Source of the DNA: CAYLHS01 sp964594235 | GTDB lineage: Bacteria > Actinomycetota > Acidimicrobiia > Spongiisociales > UBA4744 | Reading direction: 5' to 3' | Length of the DNA stretch: 14,207 nt | Assembly: GCA_964594235.1 (NCBI GenBank) | Contig: CAZQMF010000040.1 | Location: 1 to 14,207 of the forward strand | Shown: positions 6,470 to 13,815 of the stretch, in pieces | How the letters are laid out: every line of letters starts with the position of its first letter | Numbering within the stretch: the first letter of the stretch is position 1 | Program-made: the position numbers and the translations under genes | The notes under the pieces: generated by a model | Told to the model about the DNA's origin: nothing | What the model saw: only the letters and a program-made list of their open reading frames with translations | Database searches by the model: none

Positions 6470-8263
6470 GAACTGGTCAGGCGTCAACGCAGCCAGTGGT
6501 TCCGAGCCGGCCGTGATGGCTCCGATCAGCGCCGTGTCCTGGGGGAGGAGCTGCTCGGCGTAGAACTTCGCTGTGACGATCTTCGCCTCCAGGAACTCTT
6601 TGTTGTCGGCGCCCTCGTCGAGGAGAGCGGACGCAGCCAGTGCCTGTTTCGCGAGATAGAAAGCTCCCAAGGTCGACCCGAACATTCTCAGGTACGGGGT
6701 CGCCCCGGCCAGCGCCTGGTTCGGGTCCTGCATGCCGTTGACGGCCAGCCAGCCGGTCGCCTGTTCGAAGACGGCCACCCCTTTGGCGAGATTGGAACGG
6801 ATCCCCTCAAAACGGGCTCCGGCCTTCTCGAGGTCCGCGTCGATTGCCTTCATGTCTGCGATCAGCCCCATGATCGGAGCACCATTGCCCGACGGGAGCT
6901 TGCGTCCGACGAGATCGATCGCCTGGATGCCGTTCGTGCCCTCGTAGATCGTGCCGATCCTTGCGTCCCGGTAGTACTGAGGGATGCCGCTTTCTTCGAT
7001 GAAACCCATCCCGCCATACACCTGTGATGCGATGCCCGTGATCTCAACACCCATGTCGGTGAGCCAGGCTTTGGTGATCGGGGTGAGGAGCTCTGCGAAC
7101 AGCTGCTGAGCCTTACGCACCGACTCGTCGGGGTGACCCAGTCCGAGGTCGAACGCGTACGCGTTGGACAATTCGATCGCGCGCATCGCATCCAGCTTGG
7201 CCTTCATCGTCATGAGCATCCTGCGCACGTCGGGGTGCTCGATGATCGGCACCGATTCGGTTCTCGGAGCGCCGACGGGACGGCCCTGGAGTCGCTCCTG
7301 CGCATACTGGACGGCGTTCTGATAGGCGACTTCGCCGATGGCCGTGCCGCTGATCCCGACCTCGATGCGTGCGGCGTTCATCATCGTGAACATGTACTGC
7401 ATGCCGTGGTGCTCTTCGCCGATGAGGTAGCCGACCGCACCCTCTCCCTCGTCTCCATACGCCAACACACAGGTCGAGGAAGCGCGGATCCCCATCTTGT
7501 GCTCGATCGATACCACCTTGACGTCGTTGCGCTCACCGAGCGACCCATCGGGATTGATGAGGAACTTCGGGACGACGAACAGGCTGATCCCCCTCGTTCC
7601 GGGAGGCGAGTCCGGTGTCCTTGCGAGCACCAGGTGGATGATGTTCTCCGTGATGTCCTGGTCACCCCACGAGATGAAGACCTTCGTGCCGGTGATCCGG
7701 TAGGTTCCGTCCTCCTGACGGACGGCCTTGGTCGTCAGAGCACCGACATCAGAACCGGCCTGCGCTTCGGTCAGGTTCATGGTGCCGCCCCACTCGCCTG
7801 ACACGAGCTTCGGTACGTACGTGGCGATCTGTTCCTCTGAGCCGTGCTCGATGATGGCGTGCGCGGTGCCCTGAGTGAGTCCAAGAACCATGGACAGGCT
7901 CGCGTTGACGGAGTCGAGGATCTCGGTGATCGCCGCCATCACGACCTGTGGCATCTGGCCACCGCCGTAGGTCTGATCTGTGGGAACACCCACCCAGCCG
8001 TTCTGGGCTGCCAGGCGGTAGGCCTCCTTGAAGCCCTCCGGCGTCACGACGGCGCCGTCAACGAGCTTGGAACCGACCTCGTCGCCGGTCTTGTTGAGCG
8101 GAAACCACTGCTCTGTGAAGAACTTTCCTGCTTCTCCAAGCACTGCATCGATCAGATCGGCGTCGAGCTCCGAGTACCGGTCGAACGAGACGAGGAGGTC
8201 GAGGTCGAGAAGGTGGTTGAGTGCGAATCTGAACTCGTCGAGAGGGGGGGCGTACTGCGTCAT
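6467..8263 (-). CDS. Acyl-CoA dehydrogenase, large FadE5/DmdC type
   Basis: A 598-residue FAD flavoenzyme that oxidises an acyl-CoA to the 2,3-enoyl-CoA. It is larger than ordinary acyl-CoA dehydrogenases (about 380-400 residues) and has the family's extra parts: the N-terminal YAPPLDEFRFALNHLLDL (4-21) and a C-terminal four-helix domain (about 465-590). Core motifs are TEAQAGSDVGA (165-175), KVFISWGDQ (194-202), QVYGGMGFIEESGI (414-427) and YRDARIGTIYEGTNGIQ (431-447). Glu441 in IYEGTNGIQ is the expected catalytic base, as in DmdC-like enzymes. The substrate may be a fatty acyl-CoA or methylmercaptopropionyl-CoA; no neighbouring dmd or beta-oxidation genes decide this. The ATG at 8261-8263 has a good GAAAGGGA site (8268-8275) and a promoter with operator-like palindromes. 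Confidence 0.95.
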   Translation of the reverse strand: MTQYAPPLDEFRFALNHLLDLDLLVSFDRYSELDADLIDAVLGEAGKFFTEQWFPLNKTGDEVGSKLVDGAVVTPEGFKEAYRLAAQNGWVGVPTDQTYGGGQMPQVVMAAITEILDSVNASLSMVLGLTQGTAHAIIEHGSEEQIATYVPKLVSGEWGGTMNLTEAQAGSDVGALTTKAVRQEDGTYRITGTKVFISWGDQDITENIIHLVLARTPDSPPGTRGISLFVVPKFLINPDGSLGERNDVKVVSIEHKMGIRASSTCVLAYGDEGEGAVGYLIGEEHHGMQYMFTMMNAARIEVGISGTAIGEVAYQNAVQYAQERLQGRPVGAPRTESVPIIEHPDVRRMLMTMKAKLDAMRAIELSNAYAFDLGLGHPDESVRKAQQLFAELLTPITKAWLTDMGVEITGIASQVYGGMGFIEESGIPQYYRDARIGTIYEGTNGIQAIDLVGRKLPSGNGAPIMGLIADMKAIDADLEKAGARFEGIRSNLAKGVAVFEQATGWLAVNGMQDPNQALAGATPYLRMFGSTLGAFYLAKQALAASALLDEGADNKEFLEAKIVTAKFYAEQLLPQDTALIGAITAGSEPLAALTPDQF

Positions 8264-8289
8264 CAGGTCCCTTTCATGGATCCGTCCAG

Positions 8290-8301
8290 ATGGTTAACCA
8301 T
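8290..8301. promoter_or_regulatory. 12-bp palindrome at the acyl-CoA dehydrogenase transcription start
   Basis: ATGGTTAACCAT is a perfect 12-bp palindrome. It lies immediately downstream of the predicted transcription start (about 8302, minus strand) and upstream of the ribosome-binding site, the usual place for a repressor operator. TetR-type regulators of fatty-acid genes bind such sites, but no regulator gene is present here. Confidence 0.5.
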
Positions 8302-8308
8302 TGTTTGC

Positions 8309-8337
8309 AGTATCGCGCCAACTGCTTGCACCTGCAA
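8309..8337 (-). promoter_or_regulatory. Promoter of the acyl-CoA dehydrogenase gene
   Basis: On the minus strand TTGCAG (8332-8337) and GATACT (8309-8314) are exactly 17 nt apart. The predicted start near 8302 gives a 38-nt leader containing GAAAGGGA. The -10 is again part of the 9-mer CGATACTGC found at the tag and response-regulator promoters. Confidence 0.55.
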
Positions 8338-8339
8338 GC
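8324..8339. promoter_or_regulatory. Inverted repeat over the -35 of the acyl-CoA dehydrogenase promoter
   Basis: GCTTGCA (8324-8330) and TGCAAGC (8333-8339) form a perfect 7-bp inverted repeat with a 2-nt spacer. It covers the -35 element, so a bound protein would block or recruit polymerase there. It differs in sequence from the palindrome at 8290-8301. Confidence 0.45.
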
Positions 8340-8392
8340 TATCCGCCGGAATGGCTCGCCGATATTCCGCCGGTTTCGGATGTACCGATCGG

Positions 8393-8398
8393 TAGGCT
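8393..8398 (+). promoter_or_regulatory. -10 box of the ABC exporter operon
   Basis: TAGGCT fits TANNNT and would start transcription near 8405, only about 4 nt before the ATG at 8409. No Shine-Dalgarno sequence and no clear -35 are visible. It supports the 8409 start over longer in-frame extensions back to 8301. Confidence 0.35.
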
Positions 8399-8408
8399 TC
8401 GTCTCCCG

Positions 8409-10160
8409 ATGATTCGTCGCTACCTTTCGCTGCTCGTTGACTACCTGCGCCCCCAGCGCGGTCGAGTCGTCGCGCTCGCCCTCCTCCTTGTCGCAGGTAT
8501 CGGCTTCCAACTCATCAACCCGCAAATCGTTCGACGGTTCATCGACGGAGCGACCTCGGGAGCTGCACACTCGAAGCTGGTGACCCTCGCCGTGGTGTTC
8601 ATGGTGCTTGCGGTGGCCCAGCAGCTGTTCTCCGTCGTAGCCACCTACCTGGCGGAAACCGTGGGCTGGTTGGCGACCAACGAGCTGCGCGGTGATCTTG
8701 CCTTCCATCTCCTGCACCTGGACATGGGGTTCCACAAGACGCGGACGCCGGGTGAGCTCATCGAGCGCATCGACGGTGATATCACCGCCCTGTCGAACTT
8801 CTTCTCCCAGTTCGTCATCCACGTGGTTGCCAATCTCGTGTTGCTGGTCGGAATCCTCGTCCTGCTGCTCGTCGAGAACCTGTGGATCGGCTCCGGCATC
8901 TCGCTGTTCGCCGTTGCCGCGCTCGCCGGGATGATGGGTATTCAGTCGATCGCCATGCCGTGGTGGAAACGCGTTCGCCAGAAGAGCGCGGAGTTCTACG
9001 GGTTCCTGGGTGAGCAACTCGGAGGAACCGAAGACGTGCGCGCCAACGGTGGCGTACCGTTCGTCGTGTCCAGATTCACCGATCATGTCCGAGAGTGGCT
9101 GCCCGCATCGGTGCGGGGTTTCATGGGGTGGGCGCACCTCTGGTCCACCAACATCGTGCTGTTCTCGGCACTGACGTCTCTCGTCTACTGGCTTGGGTCG
9201 AGGTTCTTCGGCAACGGGGTCCTGACGATCGGGTCCGTCTACCTGGTGTTCTCCTACAGCGAATTGATGCGCCAGCCGATGGATCGCATCCGAACCCAGA
9301 TGCAGGACCTCCAGAAGGCCGCTGCGGCGTTGACCAGAGTGGAGTCACTCCTCGCACTCGACTCGAAGCTCTCCTCGGACGGGGTGCACGAGCTGCCTGA
9401 CGGCGCACTTTCGGTCACCTTCGATGGTGTGACCTTCGCATACCAGGACGGTGACGGCGACGGAAGTGAGATCGTTCTCGATGGAGTGAACCTTCGGCTC
9501 ACCGAGGGCAGAGTGCTCGGCGTGCTCGGCCGGACCGGAAGCGGCAAGACGACCCTCGCCAGGTTGCTCACACGTCTCTACGATCCGATCGGGGGAGCGG
9601 TGCTCGTGGGTGACATTCGTCTCGATCAGACCGATCCGGAGCATCTTCGGCGCCGTGTGGGGATGGTCACCCAGGACGTCCAGTTGTTCAGAGCGACCGT
9701 CCGCGACAACCTCACATTCTTCGACGCGCGTGTCGACGACCAGCAGATCCACGCCGTACTGGAGGAGCTCGGCCTGACCGCCTGGGTCGAAGGTCTGTCC
9801 GATGGGCTCGACACCATGCTGGAGGCGGGAGGCGGCGGCCTCTCGGCCGGGGAGGCGCAACTTCTCGCCTTCACCCGCATCTTCCTGCGCGACCCCGGCC
9901 TCGTGATCCTTGACGAAGCCTCGTCGAGGCTCGACCCGGCCACCGAACAACTCATCGAGCACGCGGTAGATCGCCTGATGTCCAACCGGACCGGCATTGT
10001 GATCGCTCACCGGCTCGCTACCGTCACGCGCGCCGACGACATCCTCATCCTCGATGGGGGCAAGATCGTCGAGTACGGCCCACGACAGGCGCTCGCCGAC
10101 GACCCCGACTCACGATTCGCCTACTTCCTGCGGGTCGGGATGGAGGAGGTGCTGTCGTGA
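8409..10160 (+). CDS. ABC exporter half-transporter, subunit with catalytic Walker B
   Basis: A 583-residue half-transporter of the ABC-B exporter type. The membrane domain has six helices (about 18-36, 58-80, 135-155, 160-180, 245-265, 270-285). The nucleotide-binding domain starts near 333: Walker A GRTGSGKT (374-381), Q-loop Gln422 (MVTQDVQLF), signature LSAGE (478-482), Walker B LVILDE with catalytic Glu503, and switch His534 (IVIAHRLAT). The signature departs from LSGGQ while the catalytic residues are intact. The next gene has the opposite pattern, so the two should form a heterodimer. The ATG at 8409 follows TAGGCT; the upstream in-frame extension covers the divergent promoters and is rejected. 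The stop overlaps the next start as GTGA. The substrate is unknown; drug or lipid export is typical of the family. Confidence 0.93.
   Translation: MIRRYLSLLVDYLRPQRGRVVALALLLVAGIGFQLINPQIVRRFIDGATSGAAHSKLVTLAVVFMVLAVAQQLFSVVATYLAETVGWLATNELRGDLAFHLLHLDMGFHKTRTPGELIERIDGDITALSNFFSQFVIHVVANLVLLVGILVLLLVENLWIGSGISLFAVAALAGMMGIQSIAMPWWKRVRQKSAEFYGFLGEQLGGTEDVRANGGVPFVVSRFTDHVREWLPASVRGFMGWAHLWSTNIVLFSALTSLVYWLGSRFFGNGVLTIGSVYLVFSYSELMRQPMDRIRTQMQDLQKAAAALTRVESLLALDSKLSSDGVHELPDGALSVTFDGVTFAYQDGDGDGSEIVLDGVNLRLTEGRVLGVLGRTGSGKTTLARLLTRLYDPIGGAVLVGDIRLDQTDPEHLRRRVGMVTQDVQLFRATVRDNLTFFDARVDDQQIHAVLEELGLTAWVEGLSDGLDTMLEAGGGGLSAGEAQLLAFTRIFLRDPGLVILDEASSRLDPATEQLIEHAVDRLMSNRTGIVIAHRLATVTRADDILILDGGKIVEYGPRQALADDPDSRFAYFLRVGMEEVLS
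10142..10149 (+). promoter_or_regulatory. Strong ribosome-binding site for the second exporter gene
   Basis: GGAGGAGG lies 7 nt before the GTG at 10157, inside the end of the upstream gene. It fixes the GTG as the start and indicates that the second subunit is actively translated despite the 4-nt overlap. Confidence 0.8.
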
Positions 10161-11926
10161 AACGTGACCGTATGACGTTGCACCTCATGTGGGGGCTCAT
10201 CAAATACCAGCCGGGTCGATACATCCTCGACGTGCTCGCATGGGCGAGCGTCTGGGTCATGCCTGCCATACCGGGCTTGATCACGAAGGCGTTCTTCGAT
10301 CGGCTCACCGGCAGCGAGGCAGCCGGGTTCACGGTTGGAACACTCATCGCGTTCTTGGGTGCCTATGCCGTCGCGCGCGTCGCGATCGTCGAGTTCGGCA
10401 TGTACAACGACGAGAACTTCCGGTTCAGGGGCTCGGTGCTGCTCCGTCGCAACATGCTGGATCGCATCCTGGAGCTGCCGGGAGCGCGGGCCGTTCCCGA
10501 TTCCCCCGGCGAGGCGATCAGCCGTTTCCGTGATGACGTCGATCAAGTGGCCGAGACGATCTCCTGGACGACCGACATGGTCGGAACCATCACATTTGCC
10601 TTCGTCGCGATCGGCATTCTCTCGTCGATCAACGCGCGCATCACGTTCATCGTGTTCATTCCACTGGTTCTGGTGGTGGTGCTGGCCGAGCGCGCCGGTA
10701 CACGCATCCGCGCCTACAGGACGGCGGCACGCGAAGCGACGGGTCGGGTGACAGAGGCGATTGGCGAGATGTTCGGGTCGGTCCAGGCGATCAAGGTCGC
10801 GGGCGCCGAGGAAGGCATGGTCGGGCATCTGCGCCGTCTGAACGACGAGCGACGGGTTGTCGCGGTCAGAGACAGGGTGTTCACCGCGATCCTCGAGTCG
10901 ATCTTCTGGAACACGGTCAACATCGGAACGGGGATCATCCTCATCCTCGCCGCTGGAGCAATGGGACCAGGCGGTGGGTTCAGCGTGGGCGACTTTGCGA
11001 TCTTCGTGTACTTCCTGACGTTCGCTACCGACATGGTTCACTTCATCGGCCTGTTCATCGCGAGGCTGCGTCAGTCGTCTGTCGCGTTCGATCGGATGTA
11101 CGAACTGATGCAGGGCACGTCCGCCGATCGGCTCGTAGAGCCCAAGGCGATTCACCTGACCGGCCCGCTGCCCACCCTGCCTGACCCACCTGAACGTGAG
11201 CCGCTCGAGCGCCTGGAGATCAAGGGACTCACCTATCGCTACCCCGGATCCGACAAGGGGATCGACACCATCGATCTTGTCCTGGAACGTGGATCGTTCA
11301 CGGTGATCACCGGCAGGATCGGTGCCGGCAAGACGACGCTGTTGCGAACGCTCCTGGGCCTGTACGAGGCGGCCGCCGGCGAGATCCGGTGGAATGGCAC
11401 GATCGTTGACGATCCGGCGACGTTCTTCGTGCCCCCGCACAGCGCCTACACCCCGCAGATCCCCTTGCTGTTCTCGATGTCGCTTCGCGACAACCTGGCA
11501 CTGGGCGCCAAGGTGGACGACGACACGATCATGCGCGCCGTTCACTCGGCCGTGCTCGAACCCGACGTTGCGACGATGCCCAACGGACTCGATACCGAGG
11601 TCGGAGCCCTCGGTGTGCGCCTGTCGGGAGGACAGGTGCAGCGGACCGCCGCCGCTCGGATGTTTCTCCGGGAGCCCGAGCTGTACGTGTTCGACGACCT
11701 GTCGAGCGCACTCGACGTGGACACTGAACGGACGTTGTGGGAGCAGATGTTCAATGAGCGTGCATCCGCGACGAGCCTCGTTGTGTCCCACCGTCGGGCC
11801 GCTCTGCGCCGAGCCGATCAGATCGTCGTGCTCGAAGGCGGGCGAGTCGCCGCCAGAGGAACGCTCGAGGGGCTGCTCGAGTCGAGTGAGGAACTCAGGC
11901 GTTTGTGGTCCGACGAGCCGGGGTAG
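10157..11926 (+). CDS. ABC exporter half-transporter, subunit with degenerate Walker B
   Basis: A 589-residue half-transporter, partner of the preceding gene. Membrane helices lie at about 22-44, 58-80, 140-157, 162-178, 250-270 and 278-302. The nucleotide-binding domain begins near 352: Walker A GRIGAGKT (386-393), Q-loop Gln434 (YTPQIPLLFS), canonical signature LSGGQ (489-493), Walker B LYVFDD, where Asp514 replaces the catalytic glutamate, and His545 (LVVSHRRA). In heterodimeric exporters such as TM287/288 and BmrCD, one subunit carries exactly this Glu-to-Asp change, and the degenerate site pairs it with the other subunit's weak signature. The GTG at 10157-10159 overlaps the upstream stop. 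The linker after the membrane domain (about 320-350) is Pro-rich. The gene ends at TAG 11924-11926, just before a repeat-rich gap. Confidence 0.93.
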   Translation: MKRDRMTLHLMWGLIKYQPGRYILDVLAWASVWVMPAIPGLITKAFFDRLTGSEAAGFTVGTLIAFLGAYAVARVAIVEFGMYNDENFRFRGSVLLRRNMLDRILELPGARAVPDSPGEAISRFRDDVDQVAETISWTTDMVGTITFAFVAIGILSSINARITFIVFIPLVLVVVLAERAGTRIRAYRTAAREATGRVTEAIGEMFGSVQAIKVAGAEEGMVGHLRRLNDERRVVAVRDRVFTAILESIFWNTVNIGTGIILILAAGAMGPGGGFSVGDFAIFVYFLTFATDMVHFIGLFIARLRQSSVAFDRMYELMQGTSADRLVEPKAIHLTGPLPTLPDPPEREPLERLEIKGLTYRYPGSDKGIDTIDLVLERGSFTVITGRIGAGKTTLLRTLLGLYEAAAGEIRWNGTIVDDPATFFVPPHSAYTPQIPLLFSMSLRDNLALGAKVDDDTIMRAVHSAVLEPDVATMPNGLDTEVGALGVRLSGGQVQRTAAARMFLREPELYVFDDLSSALDVDTERTLWEQMFNERASATSLVVSHRRAALRRADQIVVLEGGRVAARGTLEGLLESSEELRRLWSDEPG

Positions 11927-12142
11927 CTCGCTTCGCTCGAGTTGTCGGTACTGGGTTCTGGGTAGGAAGTCGTCCTGCGGTTTCGTGGTGTTCCTGGTCG
12001 CGTTCTTGCCGCCAGCCGTCAGCTGTTGGCTCGCTGCAGTCTTCGGTTCCGGGTTTGGCGTTCCGCCCGGCGGTCTCGCGCTGTTTCAGGCAGCCTTCTT
12101 GCTGGAGACTGGAGACTGGTTGCTGACTGACGACTGACAACT
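11927..12142. repeat. Intergenic element A with inverted-repeat-like ends
   Basis: This non-coding stretch fills most of the gap after the exporter operon. It begins right behind the stop with CTCGCTTCGCTCG. The left block at 11941-11963 matches 13707-13729 in element B at 18 of 23 positions. The right block at 12126-12142 matches 13796-13812 at 16 of 17 positions. The right block, reverse-complemented, also resembles the left end (12 of 17, 11940-11956). The middle is T/G-rich with a GGAGACT duplication (12104-12117). No transposase or convincing reading frame is present. It looks like a degenerate dispersed intergenic repeat. Confidence 0.6.
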
Positions 12143-12143
12143 G

Positions 12144-12158
12144 GCGGGCAGAGCCCGC
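12144..12158. terminator. GC-rich hairpin just upstream of the HAD gene promoter
   Basis: GCGGGC-AGA-GCCCGC is a perfect 6-bp stem with a 3-nt loop. It could end transcripts from the exporter operon or act at the next promoter, since TACCGT starts 9 nt later. There is no T-run, so termination is unproven. Confidence 0.3.
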
Positions 12159-12166
12159 GTCGGGTC

Positions 12167-12172
12167 TACCGT
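12167..12172 (+). promoter_or_regulatory. -10 box of the HAD hydrolase gene, near-leaderless
   Basis: TACCGT fits TANNNT; the predicted start is about 2 nt before the ATG at 12181. No Shine-Dalgarno sequence precedes the ATG. No good -35 was seen. Confidence 0.4.
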
Positions 12173-12180
12173 TCGGATCG

Positions 12181-12783
12181 ATGACCTACCGTGCGGTCGC
12201 CTTCGATCTCCTCACAGCCCTCCTCGACTCATGGACCTTGTGGGAGGAGGTCGCACCCGGTGGAGGGCTCGCGTGGAGGGATCGGTACCTCGAGCTCACC
12301 TACGGCGCTGGTCGGTACGTGCCCTATGAACAGCTCGTCGAGCAGGCAGCGTTGGATGTAGGAGTGGGCAGGGGTGCCGCTGACGATCTCATGGAACGGT
12401 GGGACGAGCTGACGCCTTGGGCGGAGACAGCCGAAGTGCTGTCGGCGGTCGCGGCGAGAGTTCCAGTCGCCGTGGTGACGAACTGCTCCACGGCACTTGC
12501 ACGTCGTGCTGTCGACCGGGTCGGAGTGGAGATTCCCGTCGTGGTGACCGCTGAGGATGCCGGGTGGTACAAGCCGGACCCTCACCCGTACGAGGGGGCT
12601 CTGACCAGACTGGACCTGCCGGCAGGTTCGGTGCTGTTCGTGGCAGGGTCCAGGTCGGACATCGGCGGGGCGGCAGGCGTTGGGATGGACGTCTTCTGGC
12701 ACAACCGCCGGGGCATCGCTTCGACGGACGCGCGGCCCGGCACCGAGTACCGCTCACTCGACCCGCTCGTCGACTTGGTCTGA
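12181..12783 (+). CDS. HAD-superfamily hydrolase with atypical first motif
   Basis: A 200-residue protein of the haloacid dehalogenase-like superfamily. Motif I is VAFDLLTALLDS (6-17), with nucleophile Asp9. The residue two positions on, where phosphatases have an Asp acid/base, is Leu11, so ordinary phosphatase chemistry is doubtful. Motif II is VVTNCS (98-103, Thr100). Motif III is WYKPDPHPY (129-137, Lys131). Motif IV is FVAGSRSDIGGAAGVGM (153-169), with Asp160. A small helical cap lies at about 18-80. 2-haloacid dehalogenases also lack the second Asp in motif I, but their usual residue there is Tyr, so substrate assignment is open. The stop TGA overlaps the ATG of the downstream cation transporter by one base (TGATG), so the two are co-translated. 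Confidence 0.85.
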   Translation: MTYRAVAFDLLTALLDSWTLWEEVAPGGGLAWRDRYLELTYGAGRYVPYEQLVEQAALDVGVGRGAADDLMERWDELTPWAETAEVLSAVAARVPVAVVTNCSTALARRAVDRVGVEIPVVVTAEDAGWYKPDPHPYEGALTRLDLPAGSVLFVAGSRSDIGGAAGVGMDVFWHNRRGIASTDARPGTEYRSLDPLVDLV

Positions 12784-13688
12784 TGTCCGCCAGTAACCTC
12801 GCGATCGTGAAGGTGCGGACCGAACGTGTGCGAGCCGTCCGAACGACGTTGTGGATCGTTCTCGGATTGAACCTCGTCGTTGCCGGAGCGAAGCTCGGGT
12901 ACGGGCTGTTCACCGGTTCGGTCGCGATGACGGCCGACGGATTCCATTCCCTGTTCGACGGCTCCTCGAACGTGATCGGGCTGCTCGGCATGGCGCTGGC
13001 GGCGCGACCTCCCGATGAGCGCCACCCGTACGGCCACGGGAAGTACGAGACCTACGCGTCGGCGGCGATCGGAGGCATGCTCGTTGTCGCCGCGTGGGAG
13101 GTGGGCAGGAGCGCCGTCGAGGGGTTGATGGGGGATGCCCGATCTCCGGAGGTGACGGTGATCTCGTTCGTCGTCATGCTGTTGACGCTGTCCGTGAATG
13201 TCTGGGTGACCACGTACGAACGGCGGGTCGGCAGACGGGTCGGAAGCGACCTCTTGCTCGCCGACGCCAGCCACACAGCGTCCGACGTGCTCGTCAGCCT
13301 CGGGGTCATTGCCAGCCTCATCGCCGTCAAACTGGGCATTGCCATCGCGGACCCGATCATCGGCCTCGCCGTGGCGCTCGCGATCATCAGAACGGCGATC
13401 GCCGTGCTCGCTCGAGCCGAGGCGACATTCTCGGACCGGGCGCGTTTGGATGCCGAGGAGGTGTGTGCAATCGTCAAGGAGGTCGAAGGGGCGGAGGGGT
13501 GCCACTCGGTACGAACTCGGGGATCGATGTCGGAGGTGTTCGTGGACCTGCATGCCGAAGTCGATCCAGGGTTCACCGTAGAGGAGGGTCATCGGATCAG
13601 TTCCGAGATCGCCGATCATCTGACCAAGGCGTTTCCCGAGGTCGTCGACGTCCTGGTCCACCTGTGCCCGCCAGGGCTGGCCAAGTAG
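12783..13688 (+). CDS. Cation diffusion facilitator, zinc-type efflux transporter
   Basis: A 301-residue cation/proton antiporter of the CDF family in the inner membrane. About six helices lie between 23 and 210, followed by a cytoplasmic ferredoxin-like domain (about 215-298). Transport-site motifs are ADGFHSLFDG (51-60) in helix 2 and ADASHTASD (160-168) in helix 5, giving His55/Asp59 and His164/Asp168. The HxxxD pair in both helices is the pattern of Zn-specific ZnT members; bacterial YiiP has DxxxD in helix 2. RHPYGHGKYE (80-89) and DPIIGL (190-195) are family marks. The cytoplasmic domain has further His residues (241, 257, 270, 279, 293). The ATG at 12783 overlaps the HAD stop as TGATG; there is no separate Shine-Dalgarno sequence. 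The longer in-frame extension back to 12564 lies over the HAD gene and is rejected. Confidence 0.94.
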   Translation: MSASNLAIVKVRTERVRAVRTTLWIVLGLNLVVAGAKLGYGLFTGSVAMTADGFHSLFDGSSNVIGLLGMALAARPPDERHPYGHGKYETYASAAIGGMLVVAAWEVGRSAVEGLMGDARSPEVTVISFVVMLLTLSVNVWVTTYERRVGRRVGSDLLLADASHTASDVLVSLGVIASLIAVKLGIAIADPIIGLAVALAIIRTAIAVLARAEATFSDRARLDAEEVCAIVKEVEGAEGCHSVRTRGSMSEVFVDLHAEVDPGFTVEEGHRISSEIADHLTKAFPEVVDVLVHLCPPGLAK

Positions 13689-13690
13689 GG

Positions 13691-13812
13691 CTCACTCCGT
13701 TCACCGGTTCTCAGTTCTCGGTTGTGGGTCTTCGGTGAGACTGTCGCCCTGGGTGGTATCGCGATGGATGCGGCGTTTCCTACCGACAGCCGACAACTGA
13801 CGACTGAGAACT
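13691..13812. repeat. Intergenic element B with inverted-repeat ends
   Basis: A shorter relative of the element at 11927-12142. The left arm (13707-13735) and the right arm (13783-13811, reverse-complemented) agree at 23 of 29 positions around a 47-nt middle, so the RNA or single strand could fold into a long hairpin. It starts just after the CDF stop with CTCACTCCGTTCACC, comparable to the start of element A. It ends 3 nt before the TATACT promoter box. No protein is encoded. Confidence 0.65.
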
Positions 13813-13815
13813 CTC

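Noticed and set aside
10121..11791. 556-codon open frame on the minus strand under the second exporter gene
   Set aside because: It is a shadow of a clearly coding ABC gene in GC-rich DNA. Its translation is Asp/Arg/His-rich with no recognisable domain.
11895..12140. 81-codon minus-strand frame in the gap after the exporter operon
   Set aside because: It overlaps the end of the exporter gene and the repeat element, has no ribosome-binding site and resembles no family. A plus-strand frame running through the same repeat (to 12137) is likewise an out-of-frame extension.
12582..13661. 359-codon minus-strand frame under the CDF gene
   Set aside because: Antisense shadow; the CDF on the plus strand has complete family motifs, and this frame has none.
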